A DNA stretch of 64,000 bases, from positions 1,612,001 to 1,676,000 of the forward strand of contig NZ_VLLR01000001.1 in assembly GCF_007570935.1 (NCBI RefSeq), read 5' to 3'. A program made the position numbers and the translations under genes. The notes under the pieces are model-generated. The model was not told the origin of the DNA, did not search any database, and worked only from the letters and a program-made list of their open reading frames with translations. This document shows positions 53,113 through 60,996 of the stretch, one piece after another; position 1 is the first letter of the stretch, and every line of letters starts with the position of its first letter. Source of the stretch: Lactobacillus sp. LL6. GTDB taxonomy: Bacteria > Bacillota > Bacilli > Lactobacillales > Lactobacillaceae.

Positions 53113-53123
53113 GCTTTTTAAAA

Positions 53124-53546
53124 CTATCTTACTGTATATACCTTTTCTTTTCCAAATGGTTCTTCTTTAATATAAACCTTCCATTTACCGGAAAATTTAG
53201 CAGCACTTATAGAATACTTATATGGACTATCTAATTCATCATATTTGCCTAGATGAATATTATTTTTTCGAAATAATATTTTATTCTTTTTCAAAGTTTT
53301 TTTAGTAGAAAATGAACTTTGATAATCATAAATAGTAATAAATTTTCCGTTAATTTTAACTGCATCAAAATCTATAGGTTCATATCCTTGTTGATTTGTA
53401 ACTTTTTGCATTTGTTGTAATGCAATTGCTTTTTGATTCTCTAAATATATATCTTGGCAAGTATTAAAAATGCAAAATAATATAAATATCCAAACAGGAG
53501 ATGTTAACAAAATCAACAGTACTTTACGTGGTTTTATAGTTTTCAT
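53124..53546 (-). CDS. Hypothetical membrane-anchored protein
   Basis: This 140-residue protein has one N-terminal membrane span (VLLILLTSPVWIFILFCIF, about 9-27) and a soluble part with predicted beta strands (FDAVKINGKFITIYDYQ, SPYKYSISAAKFSGKWKVYIKEEP). No motif is recognised. It is 6 bases downstream of the broken amidase gene, in the same cassette, so it could serve as a partner or immunity factor; this is inference. Confidence 0.6.
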   Translation of the reverse strand: MKTIKPRKVLLILLTSPVWIFILFCIFNTCQDIYLENQKAIALQQMQKVTNQQGYEPIDFDAVKINGKFITIYDYQSSFSTKKTLKKNKILFRKNNIHLGKYDELDSPYKYSISAAKFSGKWKVYIKEEPFGKEKVYTVR

Positions 53547-53552
53547 AGATAT

Positions 53553-54462
53553 TTAGTATGTTGCAACCTTATATGGTGCATATGTATTATTAAAAGTATT
53601 AATTAAAGCTTTAGGCATTACATATGTTAATCCCGCTGACCATGTTCCAATAACATTATAATTACCTGAACCATAATAAAATGATTGCCATACTAACTTA
53701 GAACAATAATTTGGATCAAAGCTTCTTAAACTAGGAGTAATTTTATATGTTATATATCTATTTTTAGTTTTAGAGTGCGTACTACTCCAAAATTTATAAT
53801 CAGCATAATTTGCAACTTTAGAACTCATAATTTGCAACTTTAGAACTCATAGTTTTATTTTTAGGACGCCAAATCTGAATTTTTGCTTTACCATGATTGC
53901 ACCATTTATCTATCCATTGGCTTTTAGTTTTCTGACTATTATTATTAGGTATTCCTGTAACCAACCACTTTACAACATTATATCCACCTGGCATTTCTAA
54001 AATATAATTATCAGTTGTAGCTATTGCCGCATGTCCCACTGCTCCACCAACTAATAAAATATCTCCTTTTTTTACTTTACCCATAAATTTTGCTCTCCGC
54101 AATGTGGTATATAATGATAAAAATGGTGAATATATCTCTTCATCATTATCAGACTTATCATTTGCAAAAGGAGAAGAACCATCTGGCATAGCACCATAAT
54201 TATTATCTTGGGCAAAGTATTCTTCAAAATCGATAGTATTATTATCAATATCTAGATACATATCTTTAGCTTGATCATAAGCTGTTAAAAAATCTGAATA
54301 ATTATAAGTAGATTTTTGTATTTTACCGTCACGTATTCCCTGATTATATAGATTTAAAGCTTCTGAATTATCAGAACTAGGGGAAGCAAATACATTTCCA
54401 CTACTAGTAATTAATATTATTATATTCAGTATTATGCTTGCTATTAATTTGTTTAATTTCAT
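53553..54462 (-). pseudogene. YiiX-like NlpC/P60-type amidase, split by a 22-bp tandem duplication
   Basis: Two reading frames (214 and 94 residues) form one protein of about 295 residues. A signal peptide (MKLNKLIASIILNIIILITSSG...FA) is followed by a permuted papain-like fold. The catalytic-His segment KGDILLVGGAVGHAAIATTDN is in the first frame, and the catalytic-Cys segment NYCSKLVWQS in the second. A 22-base tandem duplication at 53805-53848 shifts the frame after SSKVANY, which separates His and Cys. Deleting one copy would give ...KTMSSKVANYADYKFW. As read, the protein is inactive. Confidence 0.8.
53805..53848. repeat. 22-bp perfect tandem duplication
   Basis: The unit (ATAATTTGCAACTTTAGAAC plus TC) occurs twice in direct succession, 53805-53826 and 53827-53848. 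It lies inside the amidase gene and changes the reading frame by one base. Slippage or recombination could remove one copy and restore the gene. Confidence 0.95.
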
Positions 54463-54537
54463 ATATTTACTCCTTTGTAATTTATATCAATATAATAATA
54501 CTTAGTTTACAAAAAATAAAGTGCTTTCATTGAATTT

Positions 54538-54571
54538 AAATAAAAAAGCCTGAGAAATTATTTTTCTCAAA
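54538..54571. repeat. Right direct repeat (terminator) of the amidase cassette
   Basis: Identical over 34 bases to 53079-53112. Here it is the terminator of the ABC locus gene at 54574. The right-hand arm of the stem is shortened compared with the left copy. Confidence 0.93.
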
Positions 54572-54573
54572 CC

Positions 54574-55068
54574 CTACACTAAAACTCTAAATATTCCTAT
54601 CACTACTGCCACTAATACATATCTTATCCAATTAGGCAATCTATACATTGGCAGTCCCACTAACACTATCCACATAATAATAAATCCAGCCAATATTTCC
54701 AAGGAAATAATCCAGTTTCTACTATTATAAAGAAACATATGAATTATAATTACTGGTATTAAATATTCAAAAAAATTTTTATCAAATGCTTTCCATCTTT
54801 TGACAAAACCTACTTTTCTAAAATGCAAAAAACTCTCTATTGAATCTGCCTCACTTCTTGCAAAAATAATAGAAGCATAATCAAAGAAAATAACATTTGC
54901 ATTTAACAAAGCTACTCTTAAAGGCCTACTAATTAAACCAAAATTAACCACTTGCATCTTATTCAAGGTCAATTCTGGTAAGTTTATCCTAGCTAAAAAT
55001 AATATTAAAGCTGTAATAAATGCATAAATCCAAAATCCGCGCCTTCTATTCACCTTCCAAGACTCCAT
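54574..55068 (-). CDS. Hypothetical membrane protein of the ABC locus
   Basis: The 164-residue protein has about four membrane spans (about 12-27, 45-60, 102-132, 140-160). The loop between the second and third contains FARSEADSIESFLHFRKVGFVKRWKAFDKNF. It overlaps the ATPase gene by 23 bases and is the last gene of the locus. It probably acts with the ATPase and the two upstream permease-like proteins. Confidence 0.65.
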   Translation of the reverse strand: MESWKVNRRRGFWIYAFITALILFLARINLPELTLNKMQVVNFGLISRPLRVALLNANVIFFDYASIIFARSEADSIESFLHFRKVGFVKRWKAFDKNFFEYLIPVIIIHMFLYNSRNWIISLEILAGFIIMWIVLVGLPMYRLPNWIRYVLVAVVIGIFRVLV

Positions 55069-55645
55069 TTACTAACTTTAATTCTTTATCATACTTAAGA
55101 TTTGGAATGTCATCATGATTAGCAATAATTACAGCCCGATTTTGCTTTTTCAATTCTTCTAATATTTCTACAAAAACTGCAATTCCTTCTTTATCAATTC
55201 CGCGAGTTGGTTCATCAAGTAAAACAATATTCTGCTTTTCCATGATTGCTTGAATAATACCAAGTTTTTGACGCATTCCAATTGAATACTTACTGACAGC
55301 CTGTGAATCATCTGGATCAAGCGATAGACGCTTCATTAACTTGCGTACGCGATCTTCATTATAATTATGATTAAGTTCGGCCAAGAATTTCATATTCTCA
55401 AGACCTGCTTCATATTCAAGAAAGCCTGGATTTTCAATAAGTGCGCCAATTACATCTCCATCATCAATATTAACTGTGCCACTATTTTGCTTTAAAATTC
55501 CAGTAATAATTTTAAAAATCGTCGACTTACCAGAACCATTTTTTCCTATAATATGAAGTCGCTCTCCGGGTTGTAATTCAAAGGATACATCTTTTAGGAC
55601 TTCTTTTTTGCCAAACTTTTTATTTAAATTCTCAACTTTTAACAT
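55046..55645 (-). CDS. ABC transporter ATP-binding protein
   Basis: The 199-residue ATPase has Walker A GKNGSGKSTIF (about 38-48), a degenerate signature YSIGMRQKLGIIQAI (about 120-134) and Walker B NIVLLDEPTRGIDKEG. The form is of the lantibiotic-immunity/ABC-2 class. It is preceded by two membrane proteins and followed by one. It probably energises export of, or protection from, a peptide or the small secreted protein at 57105. Confidence 0.85.
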   Translation of the reverse strand: MLKVENLNKKFGKKEVLKDVSFELQPGERLHIIGKNGSGKSTIFKIITGILKQNSGTVNIDDGDVIGALIENPGFLEYEAGLENMKFLAELNHNYNEDRVRKLMKRLSLDPDDSQAVSKYSIGMRQKLGIIQAIMEKQNIVLLDEPTRGIDKEGIAVFVEILEELKKQNRAVIIANHDDIPNLKYDKELKLVNGVLEGE

Positions 55646-55654
55646 ACTTTCTCC

Positions 55655-56233
55655 TTAATAATAAATATGGTGGATTGCTTGATATAATGGATCGAAGATA
55701 ATGCTATACTTAACCATTAATATTGGCCGTTCTAAGTTATAGTGATATAGCAGCGTTACAAGTAGTGCAAAAACAAATGCCAAATATGGATACGGCATAC
55801 TATAAGCTGCTATCATAATTAGCATTACGATAAGCATTAATAGCATATGCATTACTAATAGAAGTAATCCCACGCGCCAATCTCCAACTTGAAATAATTT
55901 CGTCCGATGAATCAAGCAATATGGAATCAATAGACAACTCCAAAAAATAAACCAGTCCAATAATACTAATTTAAATAATTTTAAAATAGTTTCATTAGTC
56001 TTATTACGTACTTCAATCATATTTCTAATTGGACGAAGTCGTAGAATCTGAGTAAAAACAATCAAATAGACTGCAGTTTGAAAATATAATGAGATACCAT
56101 GTTTATATAAAAACGCATATGGAATTTCAACCATATCATCATGTTGATTACTAAAGAAAAAGCTAGCAACTAAACCAATTCCAGCTATCCAAAGAAGTGT
56201 CTGTTTAAAGTATTTCTCTGTCTTATCTTGCAT
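55655..56233 (-). CDS. Hypothetical membrane protein of the ABC locus
   Basis: The 192-residue protein has six short hydrophobic segments (about 11-26, 48-64, 90-110, 122-140, 141-158, 175-190). No known family motif was identified. Overlaps the end of the upstream permease gene by one base (56233). It is probably a permease half of the ABC transporter. Confidence 0.65.
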   Translation of the reverse strand: MQDKTEKYFKQTLLWIAGIGLVASFFFSNQHDDMVEIPYAFLYKHGISLYFQTAVYLIVFTQILRLRPIRNMIEVRNKTNETILKLFKLVLLDWFIFWSCLLIPYCLIHRTKLFQVGDWRVGLLLLVMHMLLMLIVMLIMIAAYSMPYPYLAFVFALLVTLLYHYNLERPILMVKYSIIFDPLYQAIHHIYY

Positions 56234-57045
56234 TAGGCACCTCGCAATTGCTTCTTATACCATAATTTAATTAATAAAAATGAAACAGATGCATAAATTA
56301 TGGCAATTATTATCCAAGTTAAAGGTAATCCTAATGGTGGGAATTGGCTATGTATAGAAACTTGACCTGGTGCTATCAAATTAAATATTGTAGTTATATT
56401 AGCTACAAACACAGTAATTGAATTAATTGGAAATAAAGCAAAGAATAGCATTAACGCTAATCCTACAACAGCTCCTGAAATTAGGTAAATAGCATTTTTC
56501 TTAATAAATAATCCTATTGCAAAAATTAGTACTGCAAATATTCCCCAACCAACGGAAGAAGTAATCAAATATGCAATTAAATGAATCAAACTATTACTTG
56601 TAAAATGGGGTCGTTGACTTACTACTAGACTATTTGAAGTAAAAGCAAACGGAGAATAAAACCAATTAATTAACACTATTTCATAAAGCTGAACACCCAA
56701 TGCAAAAACGCTAGCAAATGAAAAAACATGTAAAACTGATGTCTGTAAATATTTTTTGTAGCCAATTCTCTGAATTATGTTAGTGATACCATTATTATTC
56801 TTAATGAAAATAATATAAAATGAACTGAATACTGGTATTAAAAGTAATGGCATCATACTTGTAATAAATCCGTCATCCGCAAACCCAAATGGCTGTACAC
56901 CAAGAAACATGTATATTCCATTATCCACATCGAACTTTAACCCAGGACGGAGTTCTTCTTTAATAGCAGCTAATACCATATAAGTCGTTAATACAAAATA
57001 TATTAATGCCCCTATTACAATTATCTTTTTTGTTCTTTTTGTCAT
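56233..57045 (-). CDS. Membrane protein of the ABC locus, putative permease
   Basis: The 270-residue protein has six membrane spans, beginning IIVIGALIYFVLTTYMVLAAI. I start at the ATG at 57045 (MTKRTKK), as AAAGAGG is 8 bases upstream and the longer frame begins with TTG inside the terminator hairpin. It is the first of four genes after the secreted-protein gene, separated by a hairpin. It is a plausible ABC-2 permease. Confidence 0.65.
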   Translation of the reverse strand: MTKRTKKIIVIGALIYFVLTTYMVLAAIKEELRPGLKFDVDNGIYMFLGVQPFGFADDGFITSMMPLLLIPVFSSFYIIFIKNNNGITNIIQRIGYKKYLQTSVLHVFSFASVFALGVQLYEIVLINWFYSPFAFTSNSLVVSQRPHFTSNSLIHLIAYLITSSVGWGIFAVLIFAIGLFIKKNAIYLISGAVVGLALMLFFALFPINSITVFVANITTIFNLIAPGQVSIHSQFPPLGLPLTWIIIAIIYASVSFLLIKLWYKKQLRGA

Positions 57046-57067
57046 CCCTTTTTCCTCTTTCATTAAG

Positions 57068-57096
57068 TACAAAAAGAGATCTTACTAAGATCTCTT
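57068..57096 (-). terminator. Hairpin between the secreted-protein gene and the ABC genes
   Basis: Perfect 10-bp arms AAGAGATCTT (57074-57083) and AAGATCTCTT (57087-57096) with a 3-base loop are followed by TTTTTG on the minus strand. It lies between the 57105 gene and the ABC genes and would make the precursor transcript more abundant than that of the transporter. Confidence 0.8.
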
Positions 57097-57104
57097 ATCG
57101 CTTA

Positions 57105-57518
57105 TTATTTTCGATCTGAACTGAAGTGAAGTTTTACGCGGGTCTCATTAGGTTCAAATGTTTGAGAGCGTACATCTGAATAGTAATAGTAATTACGTTT
57201 TCCAGAATTATTATCAGCATGTGTAGTTCTATCTTTATATAAACCAACCCAAGAAGATCTACCAGAGGCATGACTATTAATTAATCGAACATTATATCCT
57301 AATACAGCTGGTAAAGCATCCCCATTAAAAGAAGCAACATTAGAGTTAGTAGTTTTTAAGTTAGGATCACCATAAGAGCTCCATGATCCACCAGCTCCTA
57401 CATTTACTTCTGTAATAGTCCAACTTGAAGCACTAGCAACTGCAGTACCACCTAAAGTCAATGCCAAACCCAATGCAGCAACAGACTTAGCTACAATCTT
57501 TTTCTTTGAAAATAACAT
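57105..57518 (-). CDS. Small secreted protein next to the ABC locus (bacteriocin-like candidate)
   Basis: The 137-residue precursor has a signal peptide (MLFSKKKIVAKSVAALGLALTLGGTAVASA, cleavage after about residue 30). The mature part of about 107 residues is Ser/Gly/Asn/Tyr-rich (SSWTITEVNVGAGGSWSSYGD, GKRNYYYYSDVRS). GGAGG sits 6 bases before the ATG. Its layout with ABC genes and a divergent Rgg regulator is that of secreted bacteriocin-like or lactococcin-972-type loci; the sequence is not a clear match to any family I know. It could also be a DUF2712-type protein, which I cannot verify. Confidence 0.65.
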   Translation of the reverse strand: MLFSKKKIVAKSVAALGLALTLGGTAVASASSWTITEVNVGAGGSWSSYGDPNLKTTNSNVASFNGDALPAVLGYNVRLINSHASGRSSWVGLYKDRTTHADNNSGKRNYYYYSDVRSQTFEPNETRVKLHFSSDRK

Positions 57519-57547
57519 ATCTTTCCTCCAAAACGAAATCTTACTTC

Positions 57548-57626
57548 ATTACTTGATTTAATATTAGAATTCAAGTAATATCTTTAACTACTAAAAGAAC
57601 TTCATCGGTACCATTGTAAATACCGA
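57548..57626. promoter_or_regulatory. Inverted repeats in the rgg-secreted protein intergenic region
   Basis: Two dyads lie between the divergent genes: ATTACTTGA (57548-57556) / TCAAGTAAT (57571-57579), and TCGGTA (57605-57610) / TACCGA (57621-57626). On the minus strand the first dyad covers a -35-like TTGAAT and a TAATGA about 17 bases on. They are candidate Rgg operators for the secreted-protein gene and autoregulation. Confidence 0.55.
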
Positions 57627-57671
57627 AAATAAACTTTCAACAAATTTATTCAAATCGAAAGGACCTCCTCA

Positions 57672-58541
57672 ATGATTAAAAATGAAATTGGTAAAAAATT
57701 TAGAGAACTTCGAGAACTACAAAACATAACCTTAACTAAAGCTACTCAAAATATTGATAATCTCTCTGTATCAAGAGTTTCACATTGGGAAACCGGTGAT
57801 GGAGAAATACCTTTATCAAAATTAAATCAGCTCTTATATAATATCCATATCTTACCTAGTGAATTTGAAAATTGGACAAAATTACGTCCAGAGAATCAAC
57901 TAATAAATAATCTTCAAAAAGCTTTTATTGAAAATGATTTAGATTTAATTTTGTCATTATCAAGATCACAGTTAGATATGTACAAAAATACTAATAAAAA
58001 CGAAGATTTATTTTTGGCTGCTACTGGCTACAATTTATACTTCCAAATAACACAAAAAAATTTGCTTTCTACAAATTATCAACAAAAGCTCTACATCGCT
58101 TTAAGTAATGTAGACTTCTGGAGCCAATATTACATAAGTATTTTCAGTAATACTCTTGATCTCTTGGATTCAAATTTTGTTTATAGACTTTCTTGCTCCA
58201 TAACCAATAACTTTTCCACTATTCAAAAGTTAGGATTAGAAACTGAAATTTATGCTACTACTTCACTCTTAAATGCATTAAACATGCTAACCTTAAAAGA
58301 AACAACTTTAGCACAGAAATTATTAACTAAAATCAATAAACTACCCTATTCTGCTTTTAACACTGATTCAAGTTTAAGAAAAAAATTTCTATCTCACATA
58401 TTGTCCTATCAAACTAACAATAATAAGAATGATTACAACATAGCTAACTCTATTTCTAATTTAGCTTCATTAATTGATCGAGATAATCTCGCAAAAGAGC
58501 TAAAGTTGACATTATCTAAAGTTCAAAACTCCTCCAAATAA
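57672..58541 (+). CDS. Rgg/MutR-family transcriptional regulator
   Basis: The 289-residue protein has an N-terminal XRE helix-turn-helix (IGKKFRELRELQNITLTKATQNIDNLSVSRVSHWETGDGEIPLSKLNQLL, about 5-54) and a helical C-terminal domain of the Rgg type. It is divergent from the small secreted protein gene and probably activates it in response to an internalised peptide. No obvious short hydrophobic peptide gene lies next to it. It is the third Rgg paralogue in the window. Confidence 0.85.
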   Translation: MIKNEIGKKFRELRELQNITLTKATQNIDNLSVSRVSHWETGDGEIPLSKLNQLLYNIHILPSEFENWTKLRPENQLINNLQKAFIENDLDLILSLSRSQLDMYKNTNKNEDLFLAATGYNLYFQITQKNLLSTNYQQKLYIALSNVDFWSQYYISIFSNTLDLLDSNFVYRLSCSITNNFSTIQKLGLETEIYATTSLLNALNMLTLKETTLAQKLLTKINKLPYSAFNTDSSLRKKFLSHILSYQTNNNKNDYNIANSISNLASLIDRDNLAKELKLTLSKVQNSSK

Positions 58542-58582
58542 TTCACTCTTACAAGTATAAAGAAACGTTTTTCTATATCTAC

Positions 58583-58611
58583 CAAAGTTGCGCGAGACGC
58601 AACTTTTTTAC
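58583..58611 (+). terminator. Terminator of the Rgg gene
   Basis: AAGTTGCG-CGAGA-CGCAACTT is followed by TTTTTA on the plus strand. Confidence 0.88.
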
Positions 58612-58615
58612 ACAT

Positions 58616-58643
58616 AAAAAGACGCATCCCTCACGATGCGTCT
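58616..58643 (-). terminator. Terminator of the small membrane protein gene
   Basis: On the minus strand AGACGCATC/GATGCGTCT-type arms with a short GTGAGG loop end in TTTTTA. The stem overlaps the last codons of the gene at 58631. Confidence 0.85.
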
Positions 58644-58972
58644 TCTTCATTATCTTCTTTATTTTGCTTCATCCAATACCAATTCATCCAAGCTTGTACC
58701 ACTCCATAAACAAGATACATTAAATACAGTGGCCATGCTCCATGAAGTATTGCCCAGGAAATAATCGTCCCAATTAAGATGATTATATCTAAAACTAAAA
58801 CTATCTTTTCTAAATTTTTAATTAGTCCAACTATTCCTGACAAAATAATCACAGCACTAAATGTAAGCAACCAATAATTGCTGCTATCAAGTCCTGTGCC
58901 AATTACCTGACTAAATAATAAAAGCGCGATAATCATGAAGAATACGCGCAAAGACTTTTCTAATTCTTTCAT
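58631..58972 (-). CDS. Small hypothetical membrane protein
   Basis: The 113-residue protein has three or four membrane spans (about 10-27, 35-55, 60-80, 85-102) and an acidic, Lys/Glu-rich end (KQNKEDNEEDAS). The sequence is Trp-rich (NWYWMKQN). It is 10 bases after the other small membrane protein, in one unit. Function unknown. Confidence 0.65.
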   Translation of the reverse strand: MKELEKSLRVFFMIIALLLFSQVIGTGLDSSNYWLLTFSAVIILSGIVGLIKNLEKIVLVLDIIILIGTIISWAILHGAWPLYLMYLVYGVVQAWMNWYWMKQNKEDNEEDAS

Positions 58973-58982
58973 TATAAATAAA

Positions 58983-59345
58983 CTATTGTTCCTTACTTAT
59001 TACAAATGGACTCAACACACCACTAGCTAAGCCATAAACGAAATACCATGTATAAATATCACCTTGATCTGGATGACGAATCCAAAGAATAAATGCCATC
59101 ACAGCTAAAAGCGCTCCTAAAAATAAAGTTGAAACCATATGTCTATTAGCTAAAAAACTAACTGCTGTTCCAAGCGTAATCAATAATAATAGACTGAAGA
59201 TAACTACAATTACTGGTCCTTTTGCCTCTATATTTACATCTAGTAATGAAGCTCCATTCATTAATTGCCAAACTAAGAATCCTGATAGTGCAATTCCCAC
59301 TAAAAACACTAGAATACGAACTACCATTGAAACAAACTTCTTCAT
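58983..59345 (-). CDS. Small hypothetical membrane protein
   Basis: The 120-residue protein has four membrane spans (about 8-28, 42-62, 70-87, 95-112). AAGGAGA lies before the ATG. It is similar in build to the downstream gene, both ending in a VYGL/VYGVV pattern before the tail, so they may be related by duplication. No function can be assigned. Confidence 0.65.
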   Translation of the reverse strand: MKKFVSMVVRILVFLVGIALSGFLVWQLMNGASLLDVNIEAKGPVIVVIFSLLLLITLGTAVSFLANRHMVSTLFLGALLAVMAFILWIRHPDQGDIYTWYFVYGLASGVLSPFVISKEQ

Positions 59346-59460
59346 ATAGCTTCTCCTTCACATAAATATTATGACAACTATAACTGATTTTTCTTACATA
59401 CTCAAGTGTTCACCAAAATTCTAATTTTTGTCCAATTATCTTCTAAATTTTTTGCATATT

Positions 59461-59500
59461 AAAAGAGAGGTCAGATGGGGACTAAACCATTCAACCTCTC
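59461..59500 (-). terminator. Terminator of the SEC10-type gene
   Basis: On the minus strand GAGAGGT / ACCTCTC arms (59465-59471 and 59494-59500) enclose a loop with an inner ATGG/CCAT pairing and are followed by TTTT. It lies 68 bases after the stop. Confidence 0.85.
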
Positions 59501-59568
59501 GGATTAGGAAACTTTATTAAATTCGAACTACTGTCAGAATATATTTATATCTATATCACTTATTAAGA

Positions 59569-60438
59569 TTACTTATTAAATTTCTTGTAGTTCTTGATGT
59601 AACGCTTTGCTACACCCATCATGTGAACACTGATCTTGCTATCGTCATTCTTTAAGCCACTAAAGCTTACACCGAAGTATTTAGTCTTAGCGTCAAAGCC
59701 GTTTGATGAACGAAGACCTAACAAGTCGCCTGCGTGTTCCCATTCAGTGTAACGAGAAGCATTGTTGTAATCACTTTCGTTACCGTAGAAACCGCCGAAT
59801 ACCATTTGCTTTACGTTAAAGTAAATTTGATTCTTAAGAGCGGCCATTGAACGAGTTTGACCATGCCAATCACTGCTGATAGGAAGACCAGCTTCGTCTT
59901 CATATACTTGACCTACAGAGGAATTAAGACCTGATTGTTTTGCAGCACGTTGAATACCTGCTACATAGTGGTCTGAATCCCAGCATGAACGGTTATTGTT
60001 GTAGTATTGTGCAGCAGTACGATCTGCAAACTTCAACGCACCCTTTCTGTAGGTCCAGTTCTTCTTACCCATTTGACGACGGGCAGAATTGATTAAGTTC
60101 ATAGTGAAGTGACTAAGTTCAACTTTGTCACTCCATGATAAGTTAGTTACATTAACAATCTTAGCTCTGTCTGAAGCATCTGTATCGATCCAGTTGTTGC
60201 TCTTCATACCGACCATAGAACCCTTAATCAACTTGTTCTTATCACTTTGAGAAAGGCGTCCTTTGTTAGCCTTCAAAACTCTAGATTTGCTGTAACCAGC
60301 TTTCTTAGCACTTGACATGCTAATAGTTGCTGCTTGAGCTGAAGCATTAGTCCCTACTTCATTACTCATCATAACACTACCGCCAAATAATGCAGCTGCA
60401 ATTCCAAATACTGCTAAAAATTTTACGTTCTTTCTCAT
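59569..60438 (-). CDS. SEC10/PgrA surface exclusion domain protein (CAP-like)
   Basis: The 289-residue protein has a signal peptide (MRKNVKFLAVFGIAAALFGG, cleavage near SAQA at about 35). A SEC10/PgrA domain follows with LSHFTMNLINSARRQMGKKNWTYRKGALKFADRTAAQYYNN (about 108-148), SCWDSDHYVAGI, QVYEDEAGLP and EWEHAGDLLGLRSSNG (about 235-250). SEC10/PgrA proteins are CAP-superfamily surface proteins in Lactobacillaceae and enterococci. There is no LPxTG anchor, so it is probably secreted or wall-bound by the N-terminal region. Its function in lactobacilli is unclear. Confidence 0.85.
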   Translation of the reverse strand: MRKNVKFLAVFGIAAALFGGSVMMSNEVGTNASAQAATISMSSAKKAGYSKSRVLKANKGRLSQSDKNKLIKGSMVGMKSNNWIDTDASDRAKIVNVTNLSWSDKVELSHFTMNLINSARRQMGKKNWTYRKGALKFADRTAAQYYNNNRSCWDSDHYVAGIQRAAKQSGLNSSVGQVYEDEAGLPISSDWHGQTRSMAALKNQIYFNVKQMVFGGFYGNESDYNNASRYTEWEHAGDLLGLRSSNGFDAKTKYFGVSFSGLKNDDSKISVHMMGVAKRYIKNYKKFNK

Positions 60439-60967
60439 TTTCCTAATCCCCTAATCTACTAAATATATAACCATTTGCTATGTTTTTTTGAATTGAATTC
60501 GAAGTAGTCAATTTCGTCATCAACTCAATTAGTCCTTTACGTCTCTTCATTTATAAGGATAGCAGGGTTTAAATAATTGTCTACCCGCGAATAGGTTAAA
60601 TAACACCAGTATTTAATATATAACCTTAGTTATTTTCTACCCATGCAATAAGTCAAGTTCCATAATAGGCGTTATAGAATAAAAATCAGATAAATAATTT
60701 TATGTTTTTTTATTTTTCTTCAAAATATATAAAAAAATATATTACTATAACCAAAGTTATAATATACAAAATCATATTTTCTAAAAATAAACCTTGTTAT
60801 ATAAGTATTTTTACTTATTTTAGTAGTCAAACCCATTTTTATACATAATACAAATAAATTTTTTATTTATCTTCGCTTGTTATCTTATTTTCTATCCCAT
60901 GATATATTTCAGTTTCTTAGCAGATATCTTTGTTATCTTTTTCCTATTTTTTATAGTAGAAAAACAA
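60439..60967. promoter_or_regulatory. Intergenic region upstream of the SEC10-type gene, with three 13-base dyads
   Basis: This 529-base stretch has no credible gene. It is over 75% A+T. Three similar 13-mers occur: TAACCTTAGTTAT (60621-60633), TAACCAAAGTTAT (60748-60760) and TAAACCTTGTTAT (60788-60800); the first two are near-palindromes. A hairpin-forming AGGTTA...TAACCT also lies at about 60592-60626. A transcription regulator of the SEC10 gene could bind here, but low complexity makes this uncertain. Confidence 0.35.
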
Positions 60968-60991
60968 AAAAGACCTTTTCAGGTCTTTTTA
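60968..60991 (-). terminator. Terminator of purB
   Basis: AAAAAGACCT-GAAA-AGGTCTTTTT on the minus strand, ending in T's, about 6 bases after the purB stop. Confidence 0.9.
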
Positions 60992-60996
60992 CCATC

